From Amyloporia xantha (Eukaryota > Basidiomycota > Agaricomycetes > Polyporales > Adustoporiaceae), in NCBI GenBank assembly GCA_036971615.1, contig JAYKKR010000005.1, forward strand, positions 1,054,001 through 1,118,000: a stretch of 64,000 bases of DNA. The letters run 5' to 3'. This document shows, piece by piece, positions 35,396-46,486 of this stretch. A program made the translations under genes and the position numbers. The notes below the pieces were generated by a model, which saw only the letters and a program-made list of their open reading frames with translations, made no database searches and was not told the origin of the DNA. Within the stretch, counting starts at the first letter, position 1; the number at the start of each line of letters is the position of its first letter.

Positions 35396-35841
35396 CATCC
35401 ATAGACGTTGCTCTACGATGGCGCTCGTGCCTCGTGATATCTCAGAGCTGCAACTTTGAATCACGTTTCAATAAGCCGCGTGTGAAGACCAGCCCCTGCC
35501 ACTACTCCGATATCCTAGTTACCCATTAATATTACACGACTCACTTGCGCGGCAGCTCGATTACGTGAGGAGTCATACGAATCATCGAATCCTTACTCTG
35601 GTCGTTCACTATTGTATTCCACCGCAACATGTTAGGTGTTAGTCATCCACGAAGACGCATATCTTGGATGACGACTTCATATGACGTTGTCTGTCGTGTA
35701 CGTCTATCTGATTTCCCGTCTAATTACATCTGACACACTATCGAAAACAAAGCCCTACAGCTCTGACATGATACTGATGTGAAGCAACTTTCCGATTGTG
35801 TGTATTAGACGCGTGGACACTGACAAAATGTTACTGAAGCG
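35396..35841 (+). other. intergenic, upstream of F-box protein 3
   Basis: No ORF of note. Ordinary composition resumes after the purine-rich patch and continues to the TATA box of the next gene. Confidence 0.4.
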
Positions 35842-35842
35842 G

Positions 35843-35852
35843 TCTATAAACT
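35843..35852 (+). promoter_or_regulatory. TATA box of F-box protein 3
   Basis: TCTATAAACT lies about 65-70 bp upstream of the ATG at 35914. Confidence 0.45.
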
Positions 35853-35913
35853 ACTACGATAATGACGTACAAGTAGCCATCGTTCATGCCGCCCGCGAAC
35901 CCGCTTCCCTGCC

Positions 35914-37867
35914 ATGCTCGATCATCTTCCCGACGACATCTTGTTCTTGATTGTACGCATATTCGGCCTGCAACAAACAATTCCTCGTTGGTATCGATTT
36001 GTATTCGTACTGTCTTGTCTAAATCGTAGATTCCGTGCATTTGCACTCCCTCTTCTTGTTAAAACGATATACATTCCACGTCACGATCAGCTCATTCGCA
36101 CTGTAGAGCGGGTCCGTCGACATTCTATGTGCGATGTCATGGACGTACGGTACGTGTGACTGTTAAGTCGTGTTTATTCGGCTTTCAATGACGCCTTTAC
36201 AACACAGATCAGTTTCTATTGGACGCGAGAATAACGGCAACCGCTTCAACGCGAACCCAGAATTCTTACAAGATACACATGTCGACGTCACCCTTCCCGG
36301 TCTGACAAGCTTTGCTAGCTATAGCGCAGTCTACACCCAAAGCGGTCTAACTGCTCTTCGTGGCTGCGTTGATTTACAGGAGCTGGATATATGTTGGGCC
36401 ATGTCTTCCACGTTCCCTGATATTGCTCCGTGGCATTCGCTAAACACAATTCGATTGCGGCTGTGTCTGCCATCCCACGTCACCCTTCTTCCTCTACCCT
36501 CCGTCCCTCCCACTTACTCTTACGACATGGTCACGACCCTTTCTATACGAGACAAATTGTGGAGCCAATGGTGGGATGCCTGCACAGGTCGGATATTTTT
36601 CCCTAACCTGCAATGTTTCTCGCTTTCCGGTGCCAGTTCTCGACCGGACTGGACCTATGCATTCATTGACAGTCATCCCACCTTACTTGAGGTCAACATA
36701 TGTTTTCCACGCTCTTACCGGTTGGGGTTACCGGCCTTAATGAAACTTATTACGGGCACCGGGACTTGGAAAAGTTCCGTATCTTCGCATACTCAAATCA
36801 TACATAGAGACCATCTTCCGCAAACACTGGATAGGAAGAGCGGACGCGTGGTGCAATACGATGACCCGACGTATTGGCGAGGGTCGGGACACGACTTGTC
36901 CTATTCGTTTTGTCTTGCGAACGCGTTCGCATTTACACGATGCTCCCCCTCCTTTTCGCTCAAAGGACCGTTATGCCATTTACATCGAGACAAGCCGCTA
37001 TTTGTCGGTACATCGCTTGCAATTGCGATACGCCGTCAACTGCAGTTGCCTCATCTCCCCTCAACCGTTCTCGATTTTTCCATCTCGCTGATCGCCTACC
37101 TAACATCACATGTCTTCGGGTTGCCATTGGAATCACACAAGACCAAGGCACGTTCGTCGACTTTATGGTAGGCTTTCTTACCCGATCGCGACGTCGTACA
37201 TCTAACTGAAGTATCATAGGAGGATCTCGGTGAACTTTTGAGATCCTGGACGTCACTTCAGTCGTTGACGCTGAGTTGGGAATATCACCGTCAGTGGCGG
37301 TGGACAGAAAATGATCTTTCCGTCGGATGGTTGATTGACGATGTGGTCCCGCCGATCACTTTAGGACAGTACCCGACAGACTTATACGACGACGACGACG
37401 AGGATGACGGGCACCCTCTTCGACGCAACCATCTCGTAGCTAGGACAATAACGCTGGGGCACTTACGAGACCATTTATCCGAGGAGTATGTCGAAAGTAC
37501 AGTGAGTGCAGTACAGACAGTGCTAGGAGATGAGATCGACTTGGAGGATGCGGCCGACGATCCCCACTTATTGATGCGAGCTTGGGAAACGCGCCACAAC
37601 CCGACAGTTGCAGAGTCCGTGCGCTACATAGCCGACTGTTGTCCTACATTGGCAGAATTCGTATGGTATCCGATCACCCCCTTCATAGTATCCGACGCTG
37701 TGCGGTGGTCATGGAAGATTACCCGCACGCCGGTAGATGGTACTGTTAATATGGTTATGGGGAAACTGACATATATCGGCGCCTTAACGGGTCCCGCCGA
37801 TCCCTTTGTTATGTTGGTTGGTGCGGAATTAGAAAGGCGGTCATTTTGTGATAGTACGTTGTTTTGA
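35914..37867 (+). CDS. F-box protein 3 (paralogue of F-box protein 2)
   Basis: Exon 1 gives an F-box: MLDHLPDDILFLIVRIFGL, then LSCLNRRFRAFALPLL. It ends at GTACGTGTG near 36151. The next exon carries LRR-like segments: CVDLQELDICWAMSSTF, FPNLQCFSLSGASS, PTLLEVNICFPRSYRL. A one-base shift at a CCCCC run near 36940 is needed to continue into LADRLPNITCLRVAIGI. Intron 37168-37219 (52 bp) joins FVDFM to EDLGELLRSWTSLQSLTLSW. The last exon has an acidic Asp/Glu run at about 37388-37410, DPHLLMRAWETRHNP and FVMLVGAELERR, ending at 37867. Sequence and intron position match F-box protein 2 in inverted orientation 7.4 kb away, so the two arose by duplication. Confidence 0.7.
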
Positions 37868-38287
37868 CACGAGTTCCTAATTTCACTATCACTATACGTG
37901 TTTTACTACTTGGTTGAAGACTTGATTTCCCGATTCAAACGAACGTTACCTACGTGATCCGAAATCATAGGTAACAAAGGGCGATGTCGAGTACGCTACC
38001 CGGATTATGTAGTAGTAAATTTAACATGCGCGGACGCAATTATCGTCCATACCTGTTTCTTACTCTTCTGGTGTGAGGTAAGACCGAACATGCGCGATGT
38101 ACCGGTTAAGACTAGTTTATAAACAAGCTTCATGTATTTGGACTCGACTCATGGTTCACACGACACAATGCAAAACGCGAAAGACAAAGACATTTTAATC
38201 AGACGACGGGAACGATAAATGAGAAACATGTTAACTGCCTAGATGATACGTAAAACTACACACTTGACGAAGCCTACCGCCCATCGA
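37868..38287 (+). other. intergenic between convergent F-box genes
   Basis: Short spacer between the plus-strand gene ending at 37867 and the minus-strand gene ending at 38288. No ORF or terminator-like structure was recognised. Confidence 0.4.
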
Positions 38288-39483
38288 CTACTTCACGACC
38301 ACTTTGAGAATACCTCTCGCTGCTAATGCCGGCATGTACTGCGAGATCTCATCGCTTTCCAACATACCATATCTATTACTAGACCTGACGTCCCACACGG
38401 TCAACTCTACCTGTACGCACACCACACCAGACAGTCGGCTGTCCCCAAGGATCGCATCGATGGTACGCCAGCTGACTTCGGCTAATTGCCTTCGAGACAT
38501 CAGTTCAAGGCGTATGTCGACATGTGAGATTTCGGTCGATGCCAGGGTCAACAGTGTCTCCGATATCCATATCAACGACGTGAATTGGCTGCTCCCTTGT
38601 CGAAACATTAAGCATAGCGTGTGTAGTCCCGTGTTTCGACTAATGTCGATCGCGGGTATATGCAGGTCTGTAAAGTAGGCATTACTATGGATGCAAATTG
38701 AATGCGCCAACTTACCGGTGGACGGAAGCCATCGACCATTGTCAAGCGTTACGGACAGGTGCTCCAAAGACGCTTCCGTTGTTCGTAATAAAACGGATAG
38801 GTCCTCCACAGATTCTCGGTGCCACGTGAAGTGAATACATCGAATCGAACACGCGGTCCGGTTAATGCTCGCCCACCTAGCAACGACGTTCGGGAATGTA
38901 CAACTGTCGCCTACCACCAGACGTTCAAGTTGTATAGGAAACTGGTCGTGTAACGCCGTGGTGACGTCATCCAAACGAGGCCACCTAGAGTGCGTTATTG
39001 TGATGCGTGTAATGACACGAAAACGGCCAGAAACTGTAGGAGCTCGCTCGTGCGCCAAAACGAACAGCCCGCAATCGACAGTTCCGTTGCCGTGCTCGCG
39101 AACTGGGTGAGCAACGTCTCCTTAGCATATGGCGGCAGTGCACCCCATGTTAAGCCTTCTATTGCCAAAACCTTCACGTATTGCAAGGATCGCAAAAGTG
39201 TGCATGCAGCTATCAACACATCGTGTGCCAGACGCCGCGGCCCGCGACATGTGATATGAACCTCGCGGATGTAGTCGGCCAACGGTGACATATATATCTC
39301 CTTCAGCCGTCGTACCCGAGCTGTCGGCGATATAGCCAATATAGCGTGGATATGCGTCCTGCTACGATGCAACCAAGCACGGCATGTGAGGGAGCATGCT
39401 ACCATTGATGCGCGATCGCCGCCCGTCCCAACGTCGTCTATAATCTTGTCGATCAACTCTTGCGGTACGTGCGTACGTGCCAT
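38288..39483 (-). CDS. F-box protein 4
   Basis: Minus strand from ATG 39483: MARTHVPQELIDKIIDDVG, then SMVACSLTCRAWLHRSRTHI, the classic Agaricomycete F-box start (VPxELIDxIID ... ACSLxCRAWLxxSR). LRR-like segments follow: LRSLQYVKVLAIEGLTW, TELSIAGCSF, IQLERLVVGDSCTFP, ASLEHLSVTLDNG. The frame changes by one near 39005-39020 between SELLQFLAV and ITHSRWPRLDDV; this may be a small sequence error or a short intron. It ends with KVVVK at 38288. These proteins are thought to be SCF adaptors. The substrate cannot be told from sequence. Confidence 0.75.
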
Positions 39484-40913
39484 TGCATGCAGAGAGTTGA
39501 GAGTAGTGTGGTTGAATACTGGTGTGTAGCTGATATGCCTAAGCAGTACAACTCCGCGTCAACATACAGGGAAAGTAACAGTGTTGACAGACCAGAACTG
39601 TCACGGGTGCAGAGACAATTATCACAGAATAACGACGGCCGCAGAAACCTGGTTTCTGGAATAGGCGTGATTCTCAGTTCTTTCGTCCGCGAGTGCGTAC
39701 ACAAGAAGAATACGCCGTGTCGGAAACAACGCCGAAAGAGATATCACTCATGTTCACTTTTCCACCCAGCCTTTAAGACAAATTCGGTGAAGTAGCGAAA
39801 GAAAAACACGCACCGTTGCTAAGTGTGGACGGATCGTGCTTGACCTTTACGCAGCCGTAAGCTGGCTTACACTATACGGATGACGACGTAACCGTGTGCA
39901 CTACCCATCCAACCTCGTCTCAGAGTATGCCCTACGAATCTGGCACCCTTAGATACGTGCCGTTACGCGCACTGGGTATACCTGATGGCGGCCAACGTCT
40001 CACGACTACAGAGGTATTTTTATAACGCAATTCTTGCAACAGCTCAACCAGCGACTGATGCGACTGATTCGCGACAAACGGAGACGACTGTGGCCTTTCC
40101 CAATAGCATATCCGTCGTCGAATTGCCAGATATAACAATCGCGACAGACCTATGTAAGCCAGAAGTATCTCAGCCATACCGGTCCATATAATGAATAAAA
40201 GATGACAGCGAGTCGTACCAATACGCGTAACAGTGTGCAGTAGATGGCCAGACGTCTTCCTAAGTATTGTTCTCTTGGAGCAGACATACTTACCCACCCC
40301 AAAATCATATGCAGGTAGATACAATACACACGTCCGCGAACCGATTAGGAAAAAGATAATCTCTATTCACAGACGGTAGGAGCCAAAGCACGTGACCGGT
40401 TCTCGAACAGCTTATGGCATCATGGGGCATTAGGACAACGACCAGTGATCATACCAGGCCGGCTCCGACCTCTCCACGCCCTATGAAGAAGAACGGCCGC
40501 GTCGCTTCGTCGACCTAATTGTCAACTACGCGCGGGTGTCCGCCGTTGCGACGTAAAACTGAAGTAGACGACCTCAAAGCACCCATACCGGAAGCAGTTA
40601 TGAACAGTGCCTTCACGTACCTTACAGTTCGGCGTTCACCGCTGTGATGCCCAACTGCAACCTCTGCGATGAGCGATTGCCATTCATCTTCCTGCAGTAC
40701 TGTGCGTAGTTCTTGATGGTTTATGTGACAATACGATGACAAACTCCACTCACGTACATTCCGTGTCATCCTCCATGGTTGGGGACGTGACATATACATG
40801 TATCGTTTGGTCATCGAGCCTCCTAATGACACATCACATGAACAGAACACGCGTTGGACGACATCTTGCCGTTAGCATCTATCGCAAGTATGTTCCCGCT
40901 ACTTCAATACGGA
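39484..40913 (+). other. stretch without a recognisable gene
   Basis: ORFs at 39460-39795 (+), 39932-40324 (-) and 40515-40850 (-) are 111-130 codons long but show no motif or coding-like pattern. The last runs antisense to the start of the HMG-box promoter region. Confidence 0.35.
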
Positions 40914-40921
40914 TATATATA
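40914..40921 (+). promoter_or_regulatory. TATA box of the HMG-box gene
   Basis: TATATATA lies 38 bp upstream of the ATG at 40952. Confidence 0.5.
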
Positions 40922-40951
40922 CGACAGGCGGCGTCTCGTTGTGAACACAAC

Positions 40952-41666
40952 ATGACCGAACCTAGCAACTTCTCCTTCCAAATCTATCAGCGACGAACTG
41001 AGGTACGTCGCTCCGTTAATTTTATCGTGTACCGTCCGATTCCACACTGAACAGTTATTTCACAAGCTATGCGTCATCTCTGAGTTATCCGAACATTGTG
41101 CCGCGGACGTTGAGCGGTTCACGTTATTGGTATATCTGACGTTTCTTTGTGCGGGCTGGCGTTCACAGCATTATAGTACCTGTGCATACATAGCGCAATA
41201 ACTGATCATCAATCCGTCACAACCATACAACCAGTCCTTAGTCCCAGTACATCACACAAGGTCAAAAAACAGCCAGATCCTCATAAACCGAAACGCCCGC
41301 CATCGACGTATCTCATGTTTCAAAATGATGTTCGTGCCGACCTCCGGAACAGGCACCCGAATATGCCACATGACGAGCTGCTGGGAATGATTGCAAAGCT
41401 ATGGAACGAGATTCCGTGCGAGACGAGAAAGGTAAGCCCATCCTCGACTCCTCCTTTCCTTATAGTATTGCTAATTGTAACCATGACAGCAATACGAGCT
41501 ACAATATCGAAAGGCGAAGCAACGATGGTTGCAGGCCAAACTTGATTATCATAATGGTAACCCGCGGTTTCGGATCCAAAGCCATAACCGGGAGACCACA
41601 CGGTACTACGCCGTCCTCGGCACGATTGACGTCGAGATAATATATCACGTCAACCACATGACGTGA
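40952..41666 (+). CDS. small single HMG-box protein
   Basis: HMG boxes are three-helix DNA-bending domains found in chromatin proteins (NHP6-like) and fungal mating-type regulators. Exon 1 is 40952-41002 (MTEPSNFSFQIYQRRTE). Intron 41003-41176 is followed by exon 2, 41177-41431, with the box start HKPKRPPSTYLMFQNDVR, then MPHDELLGMIAKLWNEIP. Intron 41432-41489 (58 bp, branch-like CTAAT) leads to exon 3, 41490-41666: QYELQYRKAKQRWLQAK, then a short tail with RYYAVLG. All phases agree, giving about 161 residues. The P-x-R-P-P-S-x-Y-x-x-F start and K-x-W motif favour an intact box. Whether it is a general chromatin protein or a specific regulator cannot be told. Confidence 0.85.
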
Positions 41667-43498
41667 CGTGCGCATTCGGGTTTACGACACAGCTAATATC
41701 GATGACATTTCAGGTCAGCAGGATGACGTTGCGATAGTAATCACGTCTATGTCATGATAAATCATGGCGAAATTCGTCCTCTTCCCGATAACGTTGCATC
41801 TGTAAGCTTGTACAATGACCAAAATATTCACAATGTATCGATTTCATGCCTTGGTTGTTATCTCCGCGAACCCTCTTATGACTAACGTAGCGCTACTCGG
41901 GGTGACTGCGAATGCCAATTCAATCCCGTGAACGGACACTATGATACTTATATTTATGGCAAGTATAATGGCTAGACAGTGACCTGTTCCACGAAATTTA
42001 AGAGTAATGCGATCGCCAGAATTAGGTGCGTTCTTTGAATCAATCGTTGATTAAGAACGGTGAAAATCGAAGTCACTAGACGACTATATCGTCACCCATG
42101 ATGTGATATCTGCATGTTATAGCACGGTGAACTCCCCATTTTGTAGCTTTCACGGAGCGACGTATTCTAACGTGTAACCGCGCCCGATCTGTCGTCCACG
42201 TCGATCTGTAACAGATCAGTACAAGATATCGCTGAGTCAACCCAGCTCGTACGGACTATCATACATTATCCGGACGCAATATCACAATGTAACTTTACTT
42301 TATCGGTACGTCTCTCAATATTATTGCCTCGCACGGCAATCGCTACGTCCATTCGCCCAACGACACTGTACTATAGGCAGCGTTTAGGTTCGCCATGCGT
42401 ACTTCCTTAAAGTTATGCACATCACAATTTGACGACGGGTACTTGCTCGAGATGTAGGTCTTATCTCATCCTGCACTGTGACCAATTATCAGTCATACAT
42501 GCGTATAACTATTCGCGATCAATGTGGCAAATGCATCCTACTGCTTGTCATCGCGTCATTTACGCAACTTGCCTGTCTCAGTATAACAATATCGAGCAGG
42601 CTCTTTACTTTATTTAAATCTACTGTACGACAAAGACTTACAAACACTCCCGTATGCACGAAGCCATCACAGTGTACAGATCGTTCACCTGCTATACTGC
42701 ATTAAGCGGTGCCCGTCGCGCACCACGACGGACTCACAACCCTGCTCCCTGAGGCCTGCAGTATCCACGCACGCCATGATAATTCTCATCATTATGTAGA
42801 CAATACATGAACAACACGCATCGATACAAATATGTATGCTGACTTCAGAAACAATTCCTGGACACGAAGTGTCTCAGGTCTTGTGCAGAGAAAAAGAAAA
42901 GCGATTACGTAATCTGATATCTTTGAAGTGTAATGTTATATGATTGAACAGCATATAAACTTTATATTTGTGGGAATACTTGGTAATTTATGGATATTTG
43001 TATGGTCATGATCTCTCCCCCAAAAATGGACGATTGTGGAACCTTTCACATGTCCGTGTATTTTAGTCATCGTGAATATGGTGTCATCCCTTTTACGTTG
43101 CATTCGGCGCGTTTTCGTCCCACTAATCTAGTTTACGTGATGGAGATGTCATTGATGTTACGGTCGTTGCTGAAGCTCTGTCGTGATTATCTTTCTTGAT
43201 GGCTCTTATCTTCACGTTGTTCGGCGGGGTTTTCCTATTCTGGGAAGTAGCGCGGTCGTTTTTTGTGTATCTCTCTCTTGCTGCGGGTGCAAGGCAGCGG
43301 TCATTCTGCATTTGTTGGCGGGTTTGTCTCGTATTCCGCTCGAATATATATGATACGTGGTTTTAATATTATGTCTCCTGGCTTTTTCGTGTCCTTGTTT
43401 CGTCGTTGAACTTGAACGTGAACGGTATGGTATGTACTGCGATGTTTCTTGCCGGTGTTTTCTGACATGTGAATATCTATGACTAGGATGGGTCTCTA
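41667..43498 (+). other. stretch without a recognisable gene
   Basis: Only ORFs of 60-75 codons, none with a motif. A 69-codon plus ORF at 42990-43199 (MDICMVMISPPKMDDCG) has an acceptable coding look but no family. TATA-like strings occur near 43343, upstream of the next F-box gene. Confidence 0.35.
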
Positions 43499-45094
43499 AT
43501 GCAGCCCGTTTCGTTGTCTGTGCCTGTCGTGTTTACCACGCCTTTCCGACGCGTGTCCGAGGACATTTTATATCAAATCTTCCGTTTGGTTGCATCCGAT
43601 CCAGTTGCGAACGTGCCTCGCCCGCTGAGCCGCGGGTATCAAGAAAGGTACTACCTGGGTCGAGATCAGTCGTGTGTGTCGTTTTTGGCGGCGCGTCGCG
43701 CTGCAATCCCAGCGCCTTTGGTCGTGCGTTATTATCAATAACGATTGCAGCCCCACTATGCTGCGTGTGTTCTTGCAGAGGTCGGGCGAGATCGATCTTG
43801 GTGTCATCGTCGAAGGTGTTTCATCCACACAACATGCTGTCGACACCCTTCGTGACTTGATCGGTATGTGTGCTTTGTGCACGTACCGCTTGGGTTCGTT
43901 ATATGTATCCAGGTTCTCAGCGCGCGACACAAACATTATCCTATCACCATTTATATATCCTGCAGCACGGCTTACAGCTTTCGTCGTGTCTGCGGAACAT
44001 TGCCTCACGACTCTTATTCCGCCGCGCTTGTTTCCAGTCTTTCGGGCGAGATGCCTGCACTGCAGTCCATTGTTATTGCGCAGCTGTGGTTTCCGTGGCG
44101 TCTCTTCAAGGATATTACACAGATCATTCTGATAAACCAACCTGTACCTCCTTTTGCGGATCTTGTCGGTACTCTGCGTGGATGCCCAGCATTGACCTCC
44201 CTGGGTTTGGGTCTCGTTAATTCTGCGTACCCCCTTCCGTCGATGTCGTTGTTGGTGACAACATGATCGTCCTTCCACTCTTGCAGCACATGTTGCTCAT
44301 TGCACACCACGACGTCGTTGCGCCTTTGCTCCGGCTATTGCATTATCCTTTGACGACAGTTACTGTTGTCGGCTTTCATCACTCGCCTCGTGCGCGAGTC
44401 TTCGCCTCGAACAGCATTGTCGCGCACGTTCGTCACGCCGTACTGGACGTCTACATATTCAACGGCAATCATTGTGTGAAGATGACTTCAACGACTGATT
44501 GCACAGTACACGTGCAGTGGGAGTGGAGGGCTGGCGTTGATCCATTCGAGAATGATAACCGAATGGAGCACCTCGGCGACATCGCGCGGTTTCTCGCCGT
44601 TGAACATCTCGTTGTTAGACATCTGGGATACGCCCTTTATGAGCAGGACTGGATGCATATGCTCGGGCATATGTCTGCCTTGACACGTCTCGAGCTTGTT
44701 TGCTGTTTCGTTGGTGCTGGGACGCTGTTCGATGTTCTTTCGCGACGCGTGGTGGATATTCAGGACAGAGAAATTTTCGTGTTATGTCCAAAGTTGAAGT
44801 CGTTTAGCGGTTTATGGGCATCATACCATTCCGACCGCGTCTTGGAGCAGATGGTATCGTGCTTTGAATGCCGTCGCGATTGTGGGGGCGCGTTTGTCTA
44901 TGATCAGACTTGACATGTGCCGGTCAAAGGAGGAGTATCCGGTTGATCTAGTGGATCGACTACATACTGGTCTGCTCGCCGATTATGTCGAGATTTGTTG
45001 GGCGGTAGGTGAAGTGACAGACGTTTCCCCGATTGTGGACGATATTGTTACTGTTGATGTAAGGGCGAGTGTATCAGTACATGTTATTATGTAG
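43499..45094 (+). CDS. F-box protein 5
   Basis: Starts at ATG 43499 with RRVSEDILYQIFRLVASDP. After a one-base shift or short intron near 43665 it continues EISRVCRFWRRVALQSQRLW, the standard second half of an Agaricomycete F-box, then MLRVFLQRSGEIDLGVIV. Later parts read LRGCPALTSLGLGLVN, MSALTRLELVCCFVGAGTLF and LCPKLKSFSGLWASYHSDR, which are LRR-like, ending at 45094. Several frame changes are needed (near 43665, 43870, 44260 and 44905). Some are probably introns, for example at GTATGT 43865, and others may be errors. The family and direction are clear; the exact exon set is not. Confidence 0.68.
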
Positions 45095-46486
45095 TGTGTC
45101 CCTGCGCTGATGGGCTGTTGTATTTGCTAGAAATGCAGCTCAGTGTTTGTGGCTCTTTCTCTGCGTCGTTTAGTCTGTACAGTAGCTATGTCGGCGGCGT
45201 CTTTTCTTATTGTATGATAATGGAGATGTAGTTTCTGTCGGTTGTGGTCCACCTGTGGATGGCTTGTCCTCGTTCTTCTGAAACATGAAGTGATGCGAGC
45301 GCGCGCGACTTTCCCCTTGTGAGTGCTGTGGTCTGTTTTTGCTGTTTTCTCTCCTTGACTTATTGTCTTACAGGAACGTATTATGAGCGCGCTCTTCAAG
45401 TTGCTGATCGCCTGCATGGTACAATACGAAGGTCCGCCTACTCCATCGGATCAGGTCAACTTCTTCTGGTAAGCTGTCGTTACTGCGTCTGCCTGTTGCA
45501 TCGTCATACTTATCGTGTGGGCTACGAGTAGATGTAGTGTTAATTGAGATATATTGGTTGAGATGCAGTACGAGTAAGTATAAACAGTGAGCGAGCCCGC
45601 ATATCACGAGACGCGGTAACACTAGGGATGGATACGGCGAAATTGATAGTGAGTATGGTAAACGGTGCTGTGTGGCGGGAGGTGCAGTGACCACGGAATG
45701 TTTACACTGGCTCGATGGTGTTCTACTAGGCAGACTGAAGGACAGCGACTGGTACGAAGCCGAGCAAGCGGTGTGAGGATGTCGCGCCAGTGTATGTCTG
45801 ACGAAGTGATTGAGCATACATACAATTCGAAATTCTGTCTTCCCGTTAATTGAAAGCGTTTTCCCCTGCCGTAGTTGACGGCAGTCCACTTGCCAGCTGA
45901 GATTGCGCTTGCAATCGAGAAAAATGTCAGTTGGTGCTAGATGCATTGGGTTCTGAGTGAGTAATGCAGGCTAGTGATTTCGAGGATACGATACTTGTCG
46001 TACTTATTCGGATCGTCTTCACGTCAATGCGGGCAGTGTTAAGTCGGTCGAGTTCTTACCCGATGTTCTCGGTGATTTGTACAAAAGAATTTTTCAAATT
46101 GCACGGTGGGAAAAACTGTCTTTCTTTTGGATAGAATGGAATCTCATTTTCTCTGCGACCGGAGCAAGAATTGTGATAAGCAAAGTTACGACAAGTATAT
46201 CGACATTTCTCCCGCGTATGGATACCAGCGTCCTCTGCAGGGGTGACGATTCAGACGTTCGGTCTGCTTAGGAGATATAACCCACTGCATGCATTACTGT
46301 TATTCTGCGACATCTTATATTAAATATACTGTCGGTACACTATTCGAACGATTTCGTAATTGGAGTATTCACAGCATGAAGGGTTTGAGAGTTGTGGGGT
46401 GACGTTGGCTGTGGACGTGTTGCTAGTCTTGTAATACGCTGGGTGAACGGAGTAAGTCATTCTATCATTGCGGCGTGTTGAAGAAC
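45095..46486 (+). other. stretch with unassigned ORFs
   Basis: A plus-strand exon candidate after acceptor CTTACAG at 45373 reads YERALQVADRLHGTIRRS and ends at donor GTAAGC 45470; no family was recognised. The 192-codon minus ORF at 45368-45946 overlaps it and has a low-complexity Ser/Pro/His look, so I treat it as a shadow. The rest is empty. Confidence 0.3.

Noticed and set aside
43568..44278. 236-codon minus-strand ORF
   Set aside because: Antisense to F-box protein 5, which has a clear F-box in the plus frames; the minus frame is Arg/Gln-rich without motif.
45368..45946. 192-codon minus-strand ORF
   Set aside because: Low-complexity Ser/Pro/His composition and no motif or supporting context; not called as a gene.
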